NCBI GenBank assembly: GCA_014529385.2
Contig: CM043958.1
Location: 76,608,669-76,672,668 of the forward strand
Direction of reading: 5' to 3'
Source of the DNA: Adiantum capillus-veneris
Lineage: Eukaryota > Streptophyta > Polypodiopsida > Polypodiales > Pteridaceae
DNA length: 64,000 nt
Under the pieces are notes generated by a model. It had not been told where the DNA came from. It did not search any database and saw only the letters and a list, made by a program, of their open reading frames with translations. Each line of letters opens with the position of its first letter. Position 1 is the stretch's first letter. Both the position numbers and the translations under genes were made by a program. This document shows, piece by piece, positions 43,451-55,778 of this stretch.

Positions 43451-44121
43451 TTTCTTGCAAGAGATTCAGTATTTAGGTCTAGGCCATCCTTTTATTACCT
43501 CTCTAGATGGCATCCAAATGGATCCATCTAAGTTAGAGGTAATAAAAGGATGGCCTAAACCAAGGAATCTTCATGAACTAAGAAGCTTTATAGGTATGTG
43601 TGCATACTATAGACGCTTCATAGAAAACTTCTCACAAATTGCGGGACCATTACATGACCTAACAAAGAAAAGCGTTAGGTATACATGGTCTGCTAAGGAG
43701 AAAAATGCTTTCGAAAAGCTTAAAGAAAAGCTTATCTCTCAGCATGTGCTTACACTACCGGATCTTTCAAAACCATTTTACTCCAAGAAGGGCATGCCAT
43801 AGGCTATGAAAGTCGAAGGCTCGACCCTGTTGAGCAAGATCTGGGCATATATGAAAAGGAAATCCTTGTAGTTCTACATGCCTTAGACTCATGGAAGCAC
43901 TATTTATTGGGGACTCCTTTCATTCTGCGAACGGTCAACAAAGTCTTAAGTACTTCATGACGCAGACCAAGCTCTCCGACAAACAAATGAGGTGGGCAAA
44001 TTTCCTTTCGCAATTTCATTTTCATATTGCTTACATTGCTGGCAAGCATAATCAAGTAGCTGATGCACTCTCAAGATGGCCGAGAGTGAATGAGCAACTC
44101 ACAATGATCTATCTTCAATGA
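43451..44121 (+). pseudogene. Element D RT thumb and RNase H, active-site deletion
   Basis: RT thumb text (MDPSKLEVIKGW, RSFIGMCAYYRRFI) is followed by PDLSKPF. The sequence then jumps to GHAIGYESRRLDP with loss of the segment that should hold the first RNase H aspartate (DASG motif). Later parts (EKEILVVLHALDSWKHYL, DKQMRWANFLSQF, ADALSRWP) survive across frame changes near 43800 and 43940. RNase H is therefore dead. Confidence 0.82.
43481..43558. repeat. 23-bp perfect inverted repeat in RT thumb of D
   Basis: 43481-43503 (TAGGCCATCCTTTTATTACC plus TCT) is the exact reverse complement of 43536-43558, with 32 bp between. G reads different text at the first site, so that arm appears to be a local inverted copy. 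Confidence 0.9.
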
Positions 44122-44961
44122 TAGATGAGTACGCTATTGATCCCTATTTTAGAGATGTGATTTCAGCCCTTGCATTAGGGAAGAAAGAAGAACCATTTAC
44201 CTTACAAGATGGTTATCTTCACTATGGCAATAGACTATGCGTTACTAACTCACTACGTGAGAAAGTAATGTATGAATATCATGCTCCACCTTATGCGGGG
44301 CATAGAGGGATTCAGTCTACCTTAAAGGGAATTGAAACATATTTCTATTGGCCTACCATGAAAGTGAACATACAAGAGTATGTTTCTAAATGTGTGGTAT
44401 GCCAAAAGACAAAATTTGATAGAGGGAAGCAACTTGGATTGCTTCAACCCTTGCCAATCCTTAATTCACCATGGAAGAGCATATCCATGGATTTTATCTT
44501 TCGATTGCCTAAGTCTATCCATGGGAATACAAGAATATGGACGATAGTAGACAGGTTTAGTAAACAAGCTCATTTTATACCTGTCAAAAAGACTATCAAA
44601 GCCCATCAAATGGCAACCCTCTTCATTTCACAAATTTTCAAGTACCATGGCTTGCCAATGTCCATAGTGTCGGATAGAGATCCTAGAATGACTAGTAATT
44701 TTTGGAAGGGTCTCTTTAAGAATTTAGGGACAAGGCTAAACTTCTCTTCGGCCTATCATCCACAAACGGATGGCCAAAGTGAAATAGCTAACCTAACCAT
44801 TCTCGATCTACTAAAAGCCTATGTAACGGAAGAAGATCAAAGATCCCAATGGGAGAAGTACTTACCCTTAGTGGAGTATGCTTACAATAACACTGTACAT
44901 ACTTCCACGGGAAAAGCACCTTTCGAGGTAATTGAGGGAAGATCAAAAAGTCCCTTGCTAC
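44118..44961 (+). pseudogene. Element D integrase, cut by element C
   Basis: It has the zinc-binding domain (HAPPYAGHRG ... CVVCQKTK) and catalytic core: ISMDFIFRLP (first Asp), VSDRDPRMTS (second Asp) and TDGQSEIAN (Glu). The core is open and complete up to 44961, where element C starts. The C-terminal domain resumes at 54750. Confidence 0.88.
44958..44961. repeat. Target-site duplication CTAC, left copy (element C)
   Basis: CTAC precedes TGAGTGGCAT and reappears at 54746-54749 after CCTCA. Confidence 0.87.
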
Positions 44962-47033
44962 TGAGTGGCATAAAATGGTAACCATCTTTTTGCAACATTT
45001 GTCAGTCTGCTCAACGTCCTCTTCCTCATATGTGTATATATTTTTCTACGCTATTAAGTTATCTAGAGTAAATTCCCCCTCTTCGTTTAACCTTTGTGGC
45101 AACACATACATTATACTCTTCCCAAAAATGTCACCTTAGTCATATATTTATATTACAACCCTTTTCTTTTTTGCTTTGTAAATAGAATAAGCATACAATA
45201 ACCAACTATATACCCCCAAACTTTCTTACCTCTTGTGAATTAGTAGTAGAAAAATAATATATCCATCTTCCACCCCAAATAGATAAATTCCCATGGAAAT
45301 CAACTCTCCACTTGTCTTTACCAAAGATTATGGTCCCTCTCTACAAGTCTTCTATGCCCCCTACATAGGTGGCCCAATATCTCTTAAGAATATACATATA
45401 GTTTCTCTCCTTTAAAAAAGACTCCAATTGTATATTCTTTTCACAAGAAAATAATATTGGGCCCTCCTCTATTTGTTTAAGCATCATAGCCTTTTGAAAA
45501 AGCATGATTCCCCTTGGATGCATACAAGCAAAGGGCCCATACAAGAAGACTTGGAAGCAAAAGGTTCCCTAGCCTAGTGTGGACCTTCCAAACCGAATTC
45601 CTTGGTGCATGGGTGTGAAGAATAGTCCAAATTCATATCAAACATGTTGAGAAGGTCAATTTTGCCTTTTGAATCATGTCATTTCGAGCTACAGGTAAAA
45701 AGTTATGGTCAAAATAGTGTAAATCTGTCAGATTCGCAGCAAAGGGAATTGTAAATCAAGTAAATCAAGAGGGTGAGATCTTATTTTTCCCCTACTCATC
45801 TTCTAGAAGAGCAATGAGTGTTCAAGGTCACTTGCATGTGATGGGACCAACCTAAAGATGCTTTCTAAATGCCAAGACAGACAAGTTGAGATACCCCGCA
45901 GGAGCCACCCGTAGGGCCTCATGGTGGGGCCCACCTACATTATGCACCCCTATGGAGCCTTCACCGTCTAAAATGATATTTTTGGTGAATAAATAGTCCC
46001 TTTTATGTCCAATATTCAATGAGTGGTCAAAGGACACTTAATTAGGTCTAATCACTTACTCTAATTAAGTGTAGCATAATCCCACTCCTACACAACTATA
46101 AATAGCCCCCTTGGAGAGACTCAAGGACACACACCTATATTTTCAACTTCATGTTGTTTCTTGATCAATAGTAGAGAAAACCCCAACTCTCCCTCTTTCA
46201 CATCCTCCCTCCTAACCCTCCTCCTTGGAGTAAGTGCAACTCTATTCTCCACTCTTTCCATTCTACAATCTCTTACTCCATCAACCCAATAAATCATTTG
46301 TAGCACCTCAATAACTTGTAAATACATCATGATCTCTCTCATGGTTATGTTAATGATCATGAAATCATCTTCAAAACTTTCAAGTGTCGCATTTCGTGAT
46401 GGTTAGCCAGCGTCTGTCCTCCCCTTAAAAGGTGTGCGAGAAATCAAGTAAGTGTTCTATTCTCAATTTACCATTGGTTTGTTTCTCCACACTTATTCAA
46501 TTGGTCTAAAGAAATTTCTCACTCCAATTCTCTTTTGCTTCATTACATATGCATGTGGCTACCTCTCATGGTGATTTTATTTGTGTCACGACATTGCATA
46601 GATGGAGATGAGCTCTCTATGCAAAGTGTGTTAGTTTGATGTAAGTGATTCTCTTGTGTGTTTGAGAGGCAAGTCTTGTGCGCATGATTTTTTGATGAGT
46701 GCTTGAGAGAGGAAGAGTTTGGATGTATTATGGGTATTCTTATGGGGAGAAGGTGAATGCTATTCCACAAATTGCATATTTCATTTTGATGCATGGCATT
46801 CGGTTGCATAATCGTTGATGGTGTTCAAGTGTCCAAAGTGTATATAGAGTAAGGGGGTTTTCAAAGTATGTTGCTTGAGTGGGTAAGTGCAAGTGTTATT
46901 TTGATTGATTTCCTTCTCCACTCCCAAAAGAAGGAGGTGCCCCAAGTAGTGCGCGTACCTCTTTACGAACATTTTGTGAGGGTAGGCCCATTGGTTTGGG
47001 TTTAGAGGCCCCATTTCAAAAAGCTCGCCCTCA
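44962..47033 (+). repeat. 5' LTR of element C
   Basis: 2072 bp, TGAGTGGCAT to GCCCTCA, with the TATA box at 46097-46104. Nearly the same as B's LTRs. Confidence 0.93.
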
Positions 47034-47038
47034 TAAAG

Positions 47039-47058
47039 TGGTGCCCCCACTGAGGAAC
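47039..47058 (+). other. Primer binding site of element C
   Basis: TGGTGCCCCCACTGAGGAAC, identical to that of B. Confidence 0.75.
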
Positions 47059-47683
47059 ATATTTCCAAGTTACCTTCAATTTTTTAGTGATGAACAATGG
47101 AGTTCCCATCTATCCATTACATTTTGCACAACACATTAGAGTAAATGTTCACATAGATAGAAAAGTCTTTTTCTAGCAACGCATTGTTTTTATGTTTGGT
47201 GCAGAAAGACTTAGAGAAATAATGGCATCACCCAATCCAAGTATACTTCCAATCATCAATTATGAAACTTCTTTTGATGTTCACATTTTCATTTTGTTTT
47301 AAAATCAGGAACAAGGAGTGGTGAAGGGGTGCTCAAGGGCCATATGAAGGAACGAGGTCTTCAAACCAACAACGAGGAGTAGCACATGAATCACGATCAA
47401 AACAATGAACCTTTTAGGCCTATTGCTCGGCAATCCATTCATATAATCATTGCAACTAAGTTTAGGTTTCAATCTATCATAAGGAGGATATTTGGATCCA
47501 CTCGCCTCAATGAAATCAATGCTTCAATTAATCCATTTATTCTACCTATGATAAAGTACGAATTAACAATGGATGTGCACATCTTCATTTTAATGTAATC
47601 AGATTTATAGTGTCAACAATCTTGTGAGGCCCGTAAGAAAAAAGTTTCTTTCAAAAAAAGAAATTTCAAAAAGTCTAAACAAA
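47059..47683 (+). other. Leader of element C
   Basis: Matches the leader of B with small indels; no domain. Confidence 0.5.
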
Positions 47684-49439
47684 ATGTCAAGTTCTTTTCC
47701 CACGTTCTATGCAAGAAGTGGGGAAGATGCGCAAGAGTTTCTTGACAACTTGGAGATGGCACATCTCATATCCGGGAGAGATGAAGAGGAAGTAAAGCTA
47801 CGAGCCTTCCCGTTGGTTCTAAAAGCAGAAGCTAAAGCATGGTATGAGACCTTGCAACCCCAAATCAAGTCCAATTGGGAGAGACTGTGAGCAAGCTTCC
47901 TCTCCAAGTTCGGACAAGGTGATACTTCTGAAGGACTATGGAAATGTCTTATTGGACATAAGCAGGTATCACGTGAAGACTATCCCTCTTATGAAGCAAC
48001 CTTTGTCAATCTATGGGGTAGGTGGGAGGCTACATTAGAAAATCATGGTGGTGCACCTAACTTTCTAAAAAAAGAGAGATTCATGGGTGGCTTGTATCCA
48101 CTTTTAAAGGCTAAAGTAGAGCTAAAATTCCCATCCACCTTTGAAGAAGCACGTGAGGTAGCCATCATCAAGTTTAGAAAACTACACTTCCAAGCACATA
48201 GAGCAAGGGGTTTGAATGAAGTGAGTGAGAGGGAGTCTTCACAAACCATGGAAGTACCAATTAGGTCCCCTCTTGCACAATCTTCACAAATAGGAGATAA
48301 CTCTCAACAAGAGGTTTTACAAAGGCTAACTCAACAGCTTGAGAACCTCACTCTGAATCTAGTACAGGGCCTACCTCAACAACGACAACCAAGAGAAGGG
48401 AATCGCAATCAACAAAGACAAGCTCAAGAGTTGAATTGCAATGAAATGGGCCATGGCATGTACAATTGTCCACATCCAAGGCGACTTCCGGGAGACATAT
48501 ATCCCCCCAGACTGCCTCCTCTCACTGTGCAGCAAGAACTAGCTCAAGGCCCACAAATCCTTCGTCGACCACCACCACCAGCAAATATACCTCCCGTCCC
48601 ACATCAAGCTAGAAGAGGTAATAGATGAGCATACTCTAAACTTTGATGTTATGCCTGCAGAAAAACGTACAAGAGCACATGATAAGGATGAAGACATGAG
48701 AAGTGAAGGAACAAATTCAGCCAGAAGGGACAAGAAGAAGAAGTCAAAGATGGAAGAAGCTGAAAGTAGCAGGAAGAAAAGATCAAGGTGAAGGGAAATT
48801 GGTATCAACGACTTCCCATTGGGAAAGGAGCCAGAGCCCTACAACATCCTGGAGGATTTACAAACCCAAAAGCCAAACATTTCATGGCCTCAACTTCTAC
48901 ACCTATCAGCCAAAGTAAGAAGGCAATGGCCAAAGTTGGTAAGTACAAGAATTCCAAAAAAGAAAGCAAATCTTTCCATTAAGGTTGTGGCCTCAAAGCT
49001 ACAAAAAGATGTGGAACCCATTGTGGATGCTTACATAAGGGGTAAAAAGGTGTCTAATGTATATGTTGATGGTGGAGCTCAAATGTGTGTGATCACGAAA
49101 AAATCAATGAACAGATTAGGGCTTGAAATTACAAAGTCCTCTAATTGTCAAGCTAGGCTAGCCAACAACTCAAGTGTGAAGTGTTTGGGGATCATTGAAA
49201 ATGTAAAAGTCTCTGTATGTAACATAGATGCACGAGTGGATATGTATGTCATGCCAGCTAAGGGGGAGGGCTATCCCATTATCCTAGGGAGGCCTTGGCT
49301 CATTGCTGTGAATGCAGATAAAAAATGGGGAAGTTGTCGTTTGATTCTTAAGAAGGGTCAACCGGTGGTGTATGATTGGCGAGAAGGAAAGCAACTAGAT
49401 ATCAACTATGAAACCACGGCATCAAGTGTACTCAAGTGA
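47684..49439 (+). pseudogene. Element C gag and protease, several lesions
   Basis: Gag starts at ATG 47684. Compared with B: CGA becomes TGA at 47888; a 9-bp loss removes the first Cys of the zinc knuckle near 48435; a 29-bp deletion at about 48606 shifts the frame; another CGA becomes TGA at 48789. The protease (YVDGGAQMCVI near 49065, ILGRPWL near 49286) is intact within 48819-49420, then an indel near 49421 shifts the frame again. Confidence 0.88.
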
Positions 49440-51309
49440 TGAGGAAGCATCAACCAGTGCATCAACCAGTGAAGAGGAGTCTTCTTTGGAGGTAATGGGA
49501 ATTGTATTCAACGCCAACACCCAAGATGTTTCTGTAGAAGAAAAGCCAACAAACAATCACACACGAGGGGATGAAAGATGCCACCACCTTGAAGAAGGAT
49601 TTGAGAAGATGCTTGCAAAAGATCTTACTTGTGAGGAGAAGAGGTCCTACATCAATATGTTAAGGAGGTATCCCAATTTTTTTATTGACTACTCACAAAT
49701 AAGAGGTGTAGATGTAATAGAGCATCGAATTGAATTGAAACCAGGGACTAAACCCGTGGCTCAAAAGTTAAGGCGACTAGGATCTGTGCAACAAAAGGCT
49801 CTCCTACAGGAAGTGAATCGACTCTTGAAGGCTGGCTTCATCTATCCAGTATCCAACTCCGAATGGGTATCACCTATTGTAGTCACTCCCAAGAAGAATG
49901 GTAAGTGGAGGGTCTGCGTGGATTACAAACCCCTCAACGCTGCGACAAAGAGGGACCACTTCCCTCTCCCTTTCCAAGATGAAATTTTGAATGAAGTAGC
50001 AGGTCACGAATGCTACACTGTGTGTGATGGGTATTCAGGATATTTTCAAATTAGAATAGCAGAAGAGGACCAACCAAAAACCACCTTCATCACACCTTGG
50101 GGATGTTTTTCATTCAGAGTAATGCCTTTTGGGCTCACCAATGCTCCTAGCACCTTCATGAGATTCACAATATTTGTATTTCAGCCATTCTTTGGAAAAT
50201 CTATAAGAGTCTTTATGGATGATTTCTGTATTTATAGTTGTAGATCACTTCACTGCCAAAAGGTTGAAGAGGGGCTTAAGAGGCTCCATCAATTTGGGGG
50301 ACAACTCAACCCAGAGAAGTGTCATTTCGGTGAATCTCAGGTGGTTTTGCTAGGCCATGTGGTTTCTTCACAAGGAATTCAAGTGGATCCCTCTAAAGTA
50401 GAGGCCCTTTTGTCATTATCTCCACCAACCACAACTAAGGAGCTAATGACCTTCAACCACAAAGTGAGGTACATGTCTCGCTTCATCCATCTCCTAGCAG
50501 AAGCCATCGCCCCTTTGCATAGGTTGGCAAGCCAATCTACATTTGAATGGGGGAGGGAACATGCAAAATGTTTTGAGGAAGTGAAGGGCATTCTTAGCTC
50601 TCTCCCAATCCTAATGCCACCAGATCCAAAGGAGACCTACTATGTCACTCCAAGTGTAGGTTTCGAAACAATTGGTGTTATTTTGATGCAAAAAGATCCT
50701 AAAACATCATACATGAGGCCGATCTATTTTGCAAGCAAGGTGATGACTCCGGCTGAGAAGGGATACACTGAAATGGAGAAAGTGGTCTTTGCAATCTTGT
50801 TTGCGGTAAGGAAGTTTCGATCGTATCTTCTCCCTGTGCCATTTGTTTTTCTCACCTTAGAGCACAATCTACCATATGTAGTACAACACATGAGCCTCTC
50901 ATCTATAATAGCAAAGTGGGTGCTTGAACTCCAAGAATTTGAATACACTTTCCTTGTAGAAGATAGCACAAGAGCAGGACTTGCAGACATTCTCACCTAC
51001 AAAGTGAGAGAAAGGGAAGGATCACGACTACAAAGAGAGGAAGGCTCAAAACAGTTCAAAGTGAAGGAGATTGATAATGCCCATACTTTATGCTTTGACG
51101 GAGCCTATCAACGCCAACATGACAAAGCAGCAGGGGGGATCCTCATTTTAAACCCACAAAAGGAGGTAATGGTTAGAAAAGGTATCACTCTACCCAATGT
51201 TCACTCTAACAATGAGGCTGAGTATGCTGCTCTAACCCTTGGGTTAGAAGAATGCAAAGAATTAGGCATACAAAGAATTAGGCATACAAAGACTTATTAT
51301 AAAAGGTGA
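49421..51309 (+). pseudogene. Element C RT, degenerate RNase H and start of second RNase H
   Basis: An open frame with RT motifs [22 protein letters not shown] and FMDDF, then the gypsy RNase H with the same altered residues as B (YVTPSVGF, LTLEHNL). The second RNase H starts with FDGAY and NNEAEYAAL. A 16-bp tandem duplication at 51260-51291 shifts the frame to a stop at 51307-51309. Confidence 0.9.
51260..51291. repeat. 16-bp tandem duplication in element C
   Basis: AATTAGGCATACAAAG occurs twice head to tail (51260-51275, 51276-51291) where B has one copy. It breaks the second RNase H frame. Confidence 0.93.
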
Positions 51310-52957
51310 TTCTTTGCTAGTGGTCAGGCAAATCCAAGGGACTTGGAGGTGCAAGAATCGTACATTTTTTGAGTGGCTTAGTAGTGTAAGAGCTTTGATA
51401 AAGGGTTTTAAAGCAACACAGGTACAACACATTGTGAGAACTCATAACAAGGAAGCAGACTTACTCGCAAATGAAAAGCTTCAAATGGCGGTAGGAGGTG
51501 TGAAACTATATGAACCCAAATATCAAGGTCAAGAGGAGCTAAAAGACATTATCTTCTTTCTACAAGCAGGTGAGTGTCCCAAACACTTAGACAAGGTGCA
51601 AAGACATAGACTAGTTAAGAAGGCCACACCTTACCAGTTGATCGGGGATTAAATATATCACAAAGGGAAAGATTTTGTCTTGAGGAGAGTACCAGGTGTG
51701 CAAGAGATAGAGAAAATTTTTCTTTCATGTCATGATGATGTCTGTGGTGGTCACTTTTCTCAAGATATTACAAGTAGGAAAATTTTACAAGCAGGGTTTA
51801 TTTGGCCGAGCTTACATCGTGATGTCCAATATTGGTGTAAGGCATGTAAGCCATGCCAAATTGCTGGGGATAGATGACTTACATATGAGCCTCGAGTCCC
51901 AATAATATCTTATGGCCCTTTTGAAAAGTGGGGTGTGGATGCAATAGGTCCCCTACCTCGTACTTCTACAGGGAAGGTTTTCATCATCATGGGTGTTGAC
52001 TACATGACACGATGGGCGGAAGCAACAAGCACAACCCGAATCACAGCTGAAGAGGTATCAAAGTTTATTTTTTATCATATTTGTAGTAGGTTTGGAACAC
52101 CCCTAGAAATCTTATCAGATCGAGGCCCGGGTTTTAGGGCTAACCTTCCGAATGATCTCTTGAGGAGGTTAAAAGTGAAACACCTGCATTCCACACCCTA
52201 CTATCCTCAATGCAATGGATTGGTGGAAAAAGTGAATGGAATGATATGTAAGATAATTTCTAAGCAGGTTGTGGATCGGCCTAATGATTGGGATCGCCAT
52301 TTGACGGCTGCTCTTTGGGCGTATAGGACATCTTTCAAGGTATCTACCCAATTCACCCCTTTTCATCTAGTTTATGGACAGGAGGCACTTCTCTCCATTG
52401 AGGTAGAGCTCTCAAGCTTGCGCGTTCTTGCAAGAGTGGCAAAAAAACCAAAAGAGGTTCTACATGAAAGGATCTTAGATCTCCAACGACTTGAGCTAGA
52501 TAGAGAAGAGTCCATTGATCACTACATCACCAAAGCGACAAGCCAAAGGGATAAAATCAGCAAGAAGCTCAAGGGGAAAGGATTGAAGGAATGTATGTTG
52601 GTTCTTTGCTATGATAACCGACTTGATACTCGACTTGACAAAAAGTTTTTGCAAAGATGGGAGGAACCTTTCATGATAAAAACAAAGTTTGAGAATGGTA
52701 GTTACAGATTAGCAGATTTATCCGGAAAACTCTACAAGACCAGAGTCAATGGATGGAGATTAAAGCCCTTCTTTCAACGTATCAATCCGTTGATAGGCAG
52801 TCATCTGCCTACATCGTCTAAGCTCCAAATTGACATGGCTCCCTTCAGCTTGGCAAATGCTCCACCTATTTTTAAAGCTTTGATGTGCAAAGAAGAACCA
52901 GCCTTGAAATCTGAACATACCCAAGGCAACCCTCCCATCTCCGACTTATGGGATTGA
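51292..52957 (+). pseudogene. Element C second RNase H end and integrase
   Basis: The RNase H end (NKEADLLANEKL) is followed by a TAA at 51650-51652 (GAT in B). The integrase zinc domain has HDDVCGGHFS and CKACKPCQ, complete unlike B. A CGA-to-TGA stop lies at 51875-51877. The core has Asp at 51938 (GVDAIGP), Asp at 52118 (LSDRGPGF) and Glu at 52226 (NGLVEKVNG), with 35 residues between the last two. The C-terminal module reads RWEEPFMI where B has RWEGPFMI. Frame open from about 51878 to 52957. Confidence 0.9.
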
Positions 52958-53099
52958 GGCAATGAAAAGCAGGTCTAATGGAGTAAAAGAGTGCATGACA
53001 CTCCTCCTATTGAAAAAAAAAAGTGGAAAAGGAAAAATGACAAAAAAAAGAGAAAAAGAAGAAGCAACACCGTCCTCCTAAAGATATGAATATCTCTAG

Positions 53100-53118
53100 G
53101 CTTGGGGGAGGGCTAATA
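53100..53118 (+). other. Polypurine tract of element C
   Basis: GCTTGGGGGAGGGCTAATA directly before the 3' LTR; same as in B. Confidence 0.83.
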
Positions 53119-54745
53119 TGAGTGGCATAAAATGGTAACCATCTTTTTGCAACATTTGTCATTCTACTCAACGTCCTCTTCCTCATATGTGTATATATTT
53201 TTCTACGCTATTAAGTTATCTAGAGTAAATTCCCCCTCTTCGTTTAACCTTTGTGGCGACACATACATTATACTCTTCCCAAAAATGTCACCTTAGTCAT
53301 ATATTTATATTACCACCCTTTTCTTTTTTGCTTTGTAAATAGAATAAGCATACAATAACCAACTATATACCCCCAAACTTTCTTACCTCTTGTGAATTAG
53401 TAGTAGAAAAATAATATATCCATCTTCCACCCCATATAGATAAATTCCCATGGAAATCAACTCTCCACTTGTCTTTACCAAAGATTATGGTCCCTCTCTA
53501 CAAGTCTTCTATGACCCCTACATAGGTGGCCCAATATCTCTTAAGACTATACATATAGTTTCTCTCCTTTCAAAAAGACTCCAATTGTATATTCTTTTCA
53601 CAATCAAATAATATTGGGCCCTCCTCTATTTGTTTAAGCATCATAGTCTTTTGAAAAAGCATGATTCCCCTTGGATGCATACAAGCAAAGGGCCCATACA
53701 AGAAGACTTGGAAGCAAAAGGTTCCCTATCCTAGTGTGGACCTTCCAAACCGAATTCCTTGGTGCATGGGTGTGAAGAATAGTCCAAATTCATACCAAGC
53801 ATGTTGACAAGGTCAATTTTGCCTTTTGAAGCATGTCATTCCGAGCTACAAGTAAAAAGTTATGGTCAAAATAGTGTAAATTTGTCAGATTCGCAGCAAA
53901 AGGGAATTGTAAATCAAGTAAATCAAGAGGGTGAGATATTATTTTTCCCCTACTCATCTTCTAGAAGAGCAATGAGTGTTCAAGGTCACTTGCATGTGAT
54001 GGGACCGATTTGTAGCACCTCAATAACTTGTAAATACATCATGATCTCTCTCATGGTTATGTTAATGATCATGAAGTCATCTTCAAAACTTTCAAGTGTC
54101 GCATTTCGTGATGGTTAGCCAGCGTCTGTCCTCCCCTTAAAAGGTGTGCGAGAAATCAAGTAAGTATTCTATTCTCAATTTACCATTGGTTTGTTTCTCC
54201 ACACTTATTCAATTGGTCTAAAGAAATTTCTCACTCCAATTCTCTTTTGCTTCATTACATATGCATGTGGCTACCTCTCATGGTGATTTTATTTGTGTCA
54301 CGGCATTTCATAGATGGAGATGAGCTCTCTATGCAAAGTGTGTTAGTTTGATGTAAGTGATTCTCTTGTGTGTTTGAGAGGCAAGTCTTGTGCGCATGAT
54401 TTTTTGATGAGTGCTTGAGAGAGGAAGAGTTTGGATGTATTATGGGTATTCTTATGGGGAGAAGGTGAATGCTATTCCACAAATTGCATATTTCATTTTG
54501 ATGCACGGAATTCGGTTGCATAATCGTTGATGGTGTTCAAGTGTTCAAAGTGTATATAGAGTAAGGGGGTTTTCAAAGTGTGTTGCTTGAGTGGGTGAGT
54601 GCAAGTGTTATTTTGATTGGTTTCCTTCTCCACTCCCAAAAGAAGGTGGTGCCCCAAGTAGCGTGCGTACCTCTTTACGAACATTTTGTGAGGGTAGGCC
54701 CATTGGTTTGGGTTTAGAGGCCCCATTTCAAAAAGCTCGCCCTCA
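53119..54745 (+). repeat. 3' LTR of element C with 447-bp deletion
   Basis: 1627 bp instead of 2072. At about 54006 the text joins GATGGGACC directly to ATTTGTAGC, skipping what corresponds to about 45849-46295 of the 5' LTR, including the TATA box. Confidence 0.92.
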
Positions 54746-54749
54746 CTAC
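54746..54749. repeat. Target-site duplication CTAC, right copy (element C)
   Basis: Matches 44958-44961. Confidence 0.87.
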
Positions 54750-55375
54750 TCAAGGTACATGGGAAGATCTTCGCTGCAGATGAGGATAGCCGAGACCTAC
54801 AAGAATCTTTCCAAAAGACTAAGGATGCTATCTCTATCTCACAGCAAAGGTAAAAGGCTACTACTAACAAGTACAGAAGAGCCCAAGCCTTTAAAGAAAA
54901 TGATTGGGTCTTGTTGAAGTTTCCCAAGGCTCAATTAAGGCACACGACGGGCAAGAATCCTACGGACCACCAAAAGTACTATGCTAAACTAGCAAAAAGG
55001 TACTATGGTCCCTTCCAGATTCTTAGGCCAATCAATGAGATGGCCTATCAACTCAAGTTGCCCAATCATTGGCTCATACACAATGCTTTCCATGTGAGCC
55101 TATTAAAGCCTATCAACTCAAGTTGCCCAATCATTGGCTCATACACAATGCTTTCCATGTGAGCCTATTAAAGCCTTACAAAGGAGAGCCACCTCAAGAA
55201 CCAACTATTGAAGACCCACCGGAGATCGAGGACCAAGAGGAGGTGCTACAGCCCGAGTCCATTCTCCGACATGAAGACAAGGTATTAAGAGGCGGTACGA
55301 CTATCCGACGATATCTTATTAAGTTTAAGAATTATCCTTTTGAAGATGCTAGATGGATGCAAGCCATATAATTAA
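54750..55375 (+). pseudogene. Element D integrase C-terminus and chromodomain
   Basis: Continues the integrase of D after element C: a coiled basic region (YRRAQAFKENDWVLLK), the GPF module (RYYGPFQIL) and LKLPNHWLIHNAFHVSLLKP. A TAA interrupts near 54852. A 65-bp tandem duplication shifts the frame; in the shifted frame coding goes on through EDPPEIEDQEE to a chromodomain (TIRRYLIKFKNYPFEDARWM), with a TAA at 55369-55371. The chromodomain is short at its end. Confidence 0.85.
55044..55173. repeat. 65-bp perfect tandem duplication in D integrase end
   Basis: The unit starting CCTATCAACTCAAG and ending CTATTAAAG occurs twice (55044-55108, 55109-55173). Confidence 0.95.
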
Positions 55376-55778
55376 AGGATAACCTAAACCTTGTCAATGC
55401 TTACAATGCTTCCCAATGAGTAAGCAAATGTACAAAATGTTAAAAATGAACAAATTTTTTGTCTTATAAGACTCTCTTTTTCTTTATTGTGCACAAAAAT
55501 GAAGTAGTATGCATGCTTAGATTAAGTTTGCGGAGACGACGTCTCCCAAACACCAAGGAGAGCTTGTCACTCTACTATGGAATATTGATAGGATTAATGT
55601 GCATACATGCTTGCGGCAGCCTCAGGCTCTCAAGTGCCAAATGGACTAGTCATCCATTGTGGAATGATGTCGTAGGGTAACATAGGGATCCTCTACCCGC
55701 TAAGAAAAGGACTCATAAATATGCTTTATCTTCTCTACACCATAGTCGAGGACGACTATGATTTCAAGAGAGAGGTAA
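55376..55778 (+). other. 3' untranslated region of D with purine tract
   Basis: No domain. The last bases (AAGAGAGAGGTAA, near 55766-55778) form the purine tract before the LTR. Confidence 0.6.

Larger units (their letters stand above)
44962..54745 (+). mobile_element. Tat-type Ty3/gypsy element C, nested in chromovirus D
   Basis: A 9784-bp second copy of the B family, in D integrase. 5' LTR 44962-47033, primer site 47039-47058, gag-pol 47684-52957, purine tract before 53119, 3' LTR 53119-54745. The 3' LTR has a 447-bp deletion. Integrase catalytic residues lost in B are present here, but stops and frameshifts break gag-pol in at least seven places. Confidence 0.93.
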
